From: Caryophanales bacterium
GTDB taxonomy: Bacteria > Bacillota_I > Bacilli_A > RF39 > UBA660
DNA length: 10,466 nt
Reading direction: 5' to 3'
NCBI GenBank assembly: GCA_016291895.1
Contig: JAEEZO010000064.1
Span: 1 to 10,466 of the forward strand
In this document: piece after piece, positions 7,168 through 10,466 of the stretch
Layout of the letters: each line of letters starts with the position of its first letter
Position numbering within the stretch: the first letter of the stretch is position 1
Position numbers and translations under genes: made by a program
Notes under the pieces: model-generated
What the model was told of the DNA's origin: nothing
The model's input: the letters and a program-made list of their open reading frames with translations, nothing else
Database searches by the model: none

Positions 7168-7920
7168 CTATTTAGTTTTTGTTCCTTCAATTTGAGCTTC
7201 TACTTCTTCTGGATATAATACTAATTCATAGAATCTCCAGTTATCGTCACCTTTAAGTGGTTTAGCTCCATCTTTTAATACGAATTTAGCATCTACACCA
7301 CTAATCATTTTTAAGTAAGTAGCTAACATTTTATCACTAACTTCAACTACTCTATCTGGTGATAATGTTCTAAATACTTCTTGGATTCTTCTAATTGCAT
7401 CTGCTTTGTCAATATAAATAGTTTTTGGTTTAGAATAAATATGATTTGCTTTACAATATGCAGCATGGAATCCTGTTTTCTTAGACATTGCAGTATAGAA
7501 CTTAAGTTCTTCATAAGTACTTGGAACTGGAATATCTGGTTTATCAGGACGTAGAACTAATTTTCTTACATTACCTTTCTTTCCTTGTGCTTCTAATTCA
7601 GCATTTTTTGTTAGAACGTAATAATATACAATTCCTGTCCAGAATCTACATTTAGTATTAGGATCTTCTTTAAACATCTTAATATCTTCTTCAGGTATTT
7701 CACCATTTTTCCAAAAACGGTTTACTAAATATACACTAATTTGTGATAAAGTATCTCCTTTTTGAACATCATATTCTAAATGTTCTTCTCCTGTTTCTTG
7801 ATTTTCTACTACTTTAATATCTTTTGTAGTAGCTAGTGCTGTCGTTGGAACTACAACAAAAGCACTTGTTGCAAGTGTTGCTGCTAAAGCGGCACTCGCT
7901 AATCTAATCTTTAAATTCAT
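7168..7920 (-). CDS. Secreted protein with LysM-like motif
   Basis: This 250-residue protein begins with a typical signal peptide: Lys and Arg near the start, an Ala-rich core, and a likely cleavage after ALA at residue 30. Residues 50-63 (YDVQKGDTLSQISV) match the opening of LysM domains, which bind peptidoglycan or chitin-type sugars. The usual short LysM loop seems to be enlarged: the possible closing strand (VRKLVLRP at 118-125) comes about 70 residues after the opening instead of about 45. The rest (about 130-250) is not recognised; it is rich in charged and aromatic residues and probably folds as a separate domain. Two cysteines, 91 and 156, could form a disulfide outside the cell. There is no membrane anchor or sorting signal, so the protein is probably released or bound to the wall. 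The start is well supported by an AAGGGGGAT box and a near-consensus promoter. Confidence 0.8.
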   Translation of the reverse strand: MNLKIRLASAALAATLATSAFVVVPTTALATTKDIKVVENQETGEEHLEYDVQKGDTLSQISVYLVNRFWKNGEIPEEDIKMFKEDPNTKCRFWTGIVYYYVLTKNAELEAQGKKGNVRKLVLRPDKPDIPVPSTYEELKFYTAMSKKTGFHAAYCKANHIYSKPKTIYIDKADAIRRIQEVFRTLSPDRVVEVSDKMLATYLKMISGVDAKFVLKDGAKPLKGDDNWRFYELVLYPEEVEAQIEGTKTK

Positions 7921-7949
7921 TTTAAATCCCCCTTCAAAAGACGACCGTT

Positions 7950-7978
7950 ATAGTATCACAAATTGCTATAATAGTCAA
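7950..7978 (-). promoter_or_regulatory. Strong promoter of the LysM-like gene
   Basis: TTGACT (7973-7978) and TACTAT (7950-7955) with a 17-base spacer form one of the best promoters in the window. The -35 box is bracketed by a 6-base inverted repeat (CTATAA at 7966-7971, TTATAG at 7984-7989), which could be an operator or chance in AT-rich DNA. Confidence 0.75.
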
Positions 7979-7993
7979 TATCTTTATAGTTTT

Positions 7994-8752
7994 TTAACGA
8001 ATTACGACGTTACTATTATTAAAGATAAAATCAAAGTTTTCTAATAACTTTTCCGTGTTTTCATAATTAAAGCCACCTGTATCATCTGTAATATTAATAT
8101 TCATTCTAACTAAATCTTTATATAAATTTTTGTTAAATAAATATCTATCAAATAACGAATAATCAACGATACCTTTTTTATGAAGATGTGCAAAAATAAT
8201 AGCTAACATACGATCTTCATTACGAATATCATTCAAGTCCATACCCGTATTAATTAAACTTCTAAAATATGTAAAATAATAATCAAGTTCTTTATTACCA
8301 CTATCATATTCCTCTTTAGAAAAAGCAATACCATGAGTACAAAATAAATCGATTATCTTACGACATGAATTCATGTATACAACATGATTAGTTACAATCT
8401 CTGGAACAAATAAAGTTGCAAGTACTTCTATAAATACTAAAGGATCATATATTAAACAATCAACATAATTAATTATTTTAGGATCAATTGTATAATCTTT
8501 TAAGGTTTTTGCTATATACACTGCTTTATCAAGAAAAATTGTCCAATATTTGATGTCACCTTCTTCTGAATACATACTATCTAGATTATAAATTGTAAAT
8601 AAAATAAAAATATTATCTCTAAAAGACTCTAATTCTTTATGGTTAGTTAATTTTTCATTTCGATATATTTCATGAACTAATAATTTATATTTTTTAAAAT
8701 CATCATCGGTAATAACATATTCGTTTTCATGAAATAATCTTTCTTCATTCAT
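7994..8752 (-). CDS. Hypothetical cytosolic protein, unrecognised
   Basis: I do not recognise this 252-residue protein. It has no signal peptide, no membrane segment and no catalytic motif that I can name. The sequence is rich in Asp, Glu, Lys, Tyr and Asn and reads as mostly helical, with hydrophobic helix patterns near residues 45-58, 95-120 and 185-195. Cysteines are few (near residues 99, 130 and 138) and show no metal-binding spacing. The start at 8752 is supported by a GAGGT box and by a good extended -10 promoter. No hairpin terminator follows the stop codon; only 73 bases separate it from the LysM-like gene, so some read-through into that gene is possible although that gene has its own strong promoter. 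The base composition is like its neighbours, with no sign of transfer. Confidence 0.75.
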   Translation of the reverse strand: MNEERLFHENEYVITDDDFKKYKLLVHEIYRNEKLTNHKELESFRDNIFILFTIYNLDSMYSEEGDIKYWTIFLDKAVYIAKTLKDYTIDPKIINYVDCLIYDPLVFIEVLATLFVPEIVTNHVVYMNSCRKIIDLFCTHGIAFSKEEYDSGNKELDYYFTYFRSLINTGMDLNDIRNEDRMLAIIFAHLHKKGIVDYSLFDRYLFNKNLYKDLVRMNINITDDTGGFNYENTEKLLENFDFIFNNSNVVIR

Positions 8753-8775
8753 AAGTACCTCAAAAAACGAGTTTT

Positions 8776-8804
8776 ATTTTATCATATATACAATTTGTTG
8801 TAAA
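8776..8804 (-). promoter_or_regulatory. Promoter of the 252-residue hypothetical gene
   Basis: TTTACA (8799-8804) and an extended -10 TGATAAAAT (-10 hexamer 8776-8781) with a 17-base spacer lie directly after the terminator of the upstream XRE gene. Confidence 0.6.
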
Positions 8805-8806
8805 AC

Positions 8807-8836
8807 AAAAATGAGAATAAATTAATTATTCTCATT
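8807..8836 (-). terminator. Terminator of the first XRE gene, overlapping its last codons
   Basis: An 11-base-pair stem (AATGAGAATAA with TTATTCTCATT) with a 5-base loop ends in TTTTT on the minus strand. One arm contains the last codons (Asn-Glu-Asn) of the gene, and its TAA stop falls in the loop. Confidence 0.8.
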
Positions 8837-9418
8837 AGATATTATTGGTTCACTTCTTGTACAAGATCCACCATTATTTTTAACATAGGCATCAATTACA
8901 TCTAAAGCTTGATAAGCATCACCATACTTATCGACATTTGTGATGTTTGCAAGATACCCATCTCCACCAGCAGCTTTAATCTCACCGGTTTGTTCATAGT
9001 AATTAAAAGAGTAACTATATTTTTCATCATGTAAGGTACATGTTATCGTTACATCCATTAAATTACCTTTATTACTTTCTCTTATATTTCTAACAACAAT
9101 GTATAACATGATATAAAGAATAGGAGCCACGATTACAAAAATCACAACAAAGCGAATTAATTTTAATATTAAACCTGCAAGTTTTTCCGTATTAGATGTT
9201 CTTTCTACTAAAATATCTTTAATATCATTATCAACTAATTCATCTAGACTAACATTAAAGATTTTAGATAATTCTTTACCTTGTTTTAAATCAGGTGACG
9301 TTTCACCTAACTCCCACTTTGATATTGTTTGTCTTGCAACACCAACTTTTTCTGCTAGTTCTTCTTGTGATAAACCCTTCTTCTTTCTTAATTCTGTTAT
9401 CTTTTTTCCAATTTCCAT
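8822..9418 (-). CDS. XRE-family HTH protein with one membrane span and extracytoplasmic domain
   Basis: Residues 2-57 form a classical XRE/Cro helix-turn-helix ([20 protein letters not shown]), a DNA-binding fold. A hydrophobic segment at about 82-109 follows, and the last 90 residues are polar, beta-rich (YSYSFNYY) and hold two cysteines, 127 and 186. With a cytosolic DNA-binding end, the tail should lie outside the membrane and might sense an external signal. I place the start at 9418, giving 198 residues, because AGAAGGGA lies just upstream; an in-frame ATG at 9445 has no ribosome binding site and precedes the family-typical start [15 protein letters not shown]. The gene is a single unit with its own hairpin and lies next to a second membrane-linked XRE gene. 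Target genes are unknown; a partly palindromic site in its own leader suggests possible self-regulation. Confidence 0.88.
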   Translation of the reverse strand: MEIGKKITELRKKKGLSQEELAEKVGVARQTISKWELGETSPDLKQGKELSKIFNVSLDELVDNDIKDILVERTSNTEKLAGLILKLIRFVVIFVIVAPILYIMLYIVVRNIRESNKGNLMDVTITCTLHDEKYSYSFNYYEQTGEIKAAGGDGYLANITNVDKYGDAYQALDVIDAYVKNNGGSCTRSEPIISNENN

Positions 9419-9422
9419 TTTA

Positions 9423-9430
9423 TCCCTTCT
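9423..9430 (-). promoter_or_regulatory. Ribosome binding site fixing the start of the first XRE gene
   Basis: AGAAGGGA on the minus strand, four bases before the ATG at 9416-9418, supports that start over the in-frame ATG at 9445. Confidence 0.75.
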
Positions 9431-9445
9431 TTCGAGAATAATCAT

Positions 9446-9473
9446 ATAATAAATAAACTTTATACTCTACCAA
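9446..9473 (-). promoter_or_regulatory. Possible proximal promoter of the first XRE gene
   Basis: TTGGTA (9468-9473) and TATTAT (9446-9451) have a 16-base spacer on the minus strand. A competing extended -10 promoter lies further upstream at 9513-9521; sequence alone cannot decide which is used. Confidence 0.35.
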
Positions 9474-9483
9474 TTTTAACTGG
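9470..9483 (-). promoter_or_regulatory. Near-palindromic possible operator
   Basis: The 14-base CCAATTTTAACTGG pairs at five of seven symmetric positions and overlaps the possible -35 box of the first XRE gene. XRE regulators often bind such short dyads in their own promoter, but there is no second copy to confirm it. Confidence 0.25.
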
Positions 9484-9512
9484 AATATGCGCCCGTTTTC
9501 ATAACATATAGT

Positions 9513-9521
9513 ATTTTATCA
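9513..9521 (-). promoter_or_regulatory. Extended -10 promoter upstream of the first XRE gene
   Basis: TGATAAAAT on the minus strand lies directly after the terminator of the upstream XRE gene. If used, it gives a leader of about 88 bases. A -35 box is not clear because that position falls in the terminator T tract. Confidence 0.4.
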
Positions 9522-9524
9522 TAA

Positions 9525-9551
9525 AAAAAGAGAATAATTAATTCTCTTTTT
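9525..9551 (-). terminator. Terminator of the second XRE gene, overlapping its last codons
   Basis: An 11-base-pair stem (AAAAAGAGAAT with ATTCTCTTTTT) with a 5-base loop continues into T residues on the minus strand. One arm is formed by the codons for Lys-Glu-Asn, with the TAA stop (9538-9540) in the loop. Confidence 0.8.
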
Positions 9552-10161
9552 CTTTAGTCATTACTTTTTTAGCAAAACTTCTCATACCACAATTAGGACA
9601 TTTAAAGAATCTACTTGTTCCAATATGAGGTGTTATCATTGCTTTAAAATAATTATCTTCCTTAAATCTATGATGACATTTTTGACATTCATAATAACCG
9701 GCACTAGTTTCAAGTTTTAATCCGTAGAAAGCAACACATACAAATAATATTGTTGATATACACACAACTGTTCCTAATACTGGTCCATCTTCTAATGTTA
9801 AAGATGCCAAAGTAATAATGCCTAAATAAAATATTAAAGCTGAAATAGTTAAAACCCACATATCAAGCATTAATCTTTTATTTTTTTGTTCTTCTTGTTT
9901 TGCCATCTCAACTAATAATTCTTCATTCTTCTTATCATAATCTTTCATACTAATCTTCTCACCATTTAATAGCTCATTAACATTAATATCTAAGATTTTA
10001 CATAAATCAAGCATCTTATCAGCATCAGGAAGTGATAACCCTCTTTCCCATTTTGATACTGCTCGATCTGTAATATATAGTTTTTCTGCTAATTGTTCTT
10101 GTGTTATATTTTTGTTTTTTCGACAATCAGCAATAAATTTTCCAATCTTAATTAAATCCAT
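9538..10161 (-). CDS. XRE-family HTH protein with two membrane spans and C-terminal zinc ribbon
   Basis: This 207-residue protein begins with an XRE helix-turn-helix (about residues 6-62, with ITQEQLAEKLYITDRAVSKW), a DNA-binding fold. A charged, probably coiled linker follows at about 70-97. Two membrane segments at about 102-121 and 127-147 come next. The C-terminal part has CxxC pairs at 159/162 and 188/191, a zinc ribbon. With two spans both the DNA-binding end and the zinc ribbon should be cytosolic. Membrane-linked XRE proteins of this kind are common in low-GC Bacillota but their targets are mostly unknown. An AAAGGAGAG box supports the start. It is not a close copy of the neighbouring XRE gene: only the HTH is shared, and the C-terminal parts differ entirely. 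Confidence 0.88.
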   Translation of the reverse strand: MDLIKIGKFIADCRKNKNITQEQLAEKLYITDRAVSKWERGLSLPDADKMLDLCKILDINVNELLNGEKISMKDYDKKNEELLVEMAKQEEQKNKRLMLDMWVLTISALIFYLGIITLASLTLEDGPVLGTVVCISTILFVCVAFYGLKLETSAGYYECQKCHHRFKEDNYFKAMITPHIGTSRFFKCPNCGMRSFAKKVMTKEKEN

Positions 10162-10178
10162 GAACTATCTCTCCTTTC

Positions 10179-10235
10179 ATGACTTCATTATATAATAAGC
10201 CATAAATTAATTACACATACCAATGGTTGAGTCAT
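10179..10235 (-). promoter_or_regulatory. Leader of the second XRE gene with possible long-range stem
   Basis: The minus-strand leader holds ATGACT (10230-10235) and AGTCAT (10179-10184), which could pair and bring a stem directly up to the ribosome binding site at 10169-10177. The arms are only 6 bases and 45 bases apart, so this is weak. A TATAAT also lies in the enclosed part as a possible alternative -10. Confidence 0.2.
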
Positions 10236-10246
10236 AATATATTATT

Positions 10247-10255
10247 ATTTTACCA
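10247..10255 (-). promoter_or_regulatory. Extended -10 promoter of the second XRE gene
   Basis: TGGTAAAAT on the minus strand lies directly after the terminator of the ATPase gene and would give a leader of about 80 bases before the ATG at 10161. Confidence 0.4.
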
Positions 10256-10259
10256 TAAG

Positions 10260-10283
10260 AAAAGAGAATTTAAAATTCTCTTA
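10260..10283 (-). terminator. Terminator of the ATPase gene, overlapping the stop codon
   Basis: An 8-base-pair stem (AAGAGAAT at 10262-10269 with ATTCTCTT at 10275-10282) shares bases with the TAA stop at 10281-10283. The T tract on the minus strand is short and broken by a C, so termination may be partial. Confidence 0.6.
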
Positions 10284-10466
10284 TTTTTGTGAAGTAAACT
10301 TTCTATATAAAAATTTATATCCTTCTGCTACAACAATTATAAATAATGAAAAGATAAAAGATAGAACTACTGTATTTAAAGATAAACTTGATATTTTCAA
10401 AAATTTAGATAATGTTGGAACATTAATAACAATCATTTGTAATAAGATAGAACCAATAATCGTAAA
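10281..10466 (-). CDS. C-terminal end of a probable P-type cation-transporting ATPase (partial)
   Basis: A minus-strand frame is open from the right edge to the TAA at 10281-10283, giving 61 residues of a protein whose main part lies outside the window. The visible part has two membrane segments (about residues 2-17 and 31-47 of the fragment). The pattern GSILLQMIVI.VP.LSKFLKI.SLSL, then a second span, then VAEGYKFLYRK, matches the last two helices of the cation ATPase C-terminal domain, as in calcium-type pumps, where a short 'lP...iF....L' link joins helices and an acidic-Lys-basic tail follows. Such pumps export cations using ATP. Only the tail is visible, so the ion and even the family remain tentative. 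Confidence 0.6.
   Translation of the reverse strand, partial: FTIIGSILLQMIVINVPTLSKFLKISSLSLNTVVLSFIFSLFIIVVAEGYKFLYRKFTSQK

Noticed and set aside
6970..7218. Plus-strand open frame of 82 codons spanning the GPx start and the next terminator
   Set aside because: It crosses a promoter, a terminator and the starts and ends of two well-supported genes, and its sequence is low-complexity hydrophobic.
9419..9445. Upstream in-frame ATG as start of the first XRE gene
   Set aside because: No ribosome binding site precedes it, while AGAAGGGA sits just before the ATG at 9418, which gives the usual N-terminus for this family.

Overview
This window looks like chromosomal DNA from a very AT-rich member of the Bacillota, most likely an uncultured gut-type lineage of the Bacilli/Erysipelotrichia/RF39 kind. 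The reasons are the strong A+T bias, strong purine-rich ribosome binding sites (AGGAGG-like), sigma-A type promoters, short U-tailed terminators, and Listeria-Bacteroides (InlB B-type) repeats in a surface protein. TGG is used for Trp and TGA closes the glutathione peroxidase gene, so the standard bacterial code applies rather than the Mycoplasma code. This placement is inference; no rRNA or other phylogenetic marker is present.

All ten recognisable genes lie on the minus strand, so transcription runs from right to left. From the right edge the layout is: the C-terminal end of a probable P-type cation ATPase; two adjacent XRE-family helix-turn-helix genes with membrane segments (one ends in a zinc ribbon, the other in a predicted extracytoplasmic domain); an unrecognised 252-residue protein; a secreted protein with a LysM-like motif; a two-gene unit of a thiol-type glutathione peroxidase and a seven-span membrane protein that overlap by 4 bases; an 825-residue anchored surface protein with one classical InlB repeat, five unusual Trp-rich repeats each carrying a C-x5-C pair, and a C-terminal phosphodiester glycosidase-like (NAGPA/DUF2233) domain; a tightly coupled FIST-domain protein and aldehyde dehydrogenase pair; and, at the left edge, the start of a two-span membrane protein with a PH-like domain.

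Transcription units are short. Hairpin terminators follow seven of the nine genes whose 3' end lies in the window, and several use the last codons and stop codon as part of the stem. Promoter-like sequences precede every unit. Two genuine two-gene operons are supported: FIST-ALDH, where the ALDH ribosome binding site overlaps the FIST stop codon, and GPx-membrane protein, with an ATGA overlap. The remaining genes look like single units. No mobile element, CRISPR array, tRNA, rRNA or attachment site was seen, and no stretch longer than 300 bases lacks a gene.

No complete new defence or metabolic system is obvious. The most unusual items are the repeated cysteine-paired Trp-rich module joined to a glycosidase-like domain, the FIST-ALDH pairing, the GPx-linked seven-span protein with CREST-like residues, and the two membrane-linked XRE regulators with similar leader sequences.
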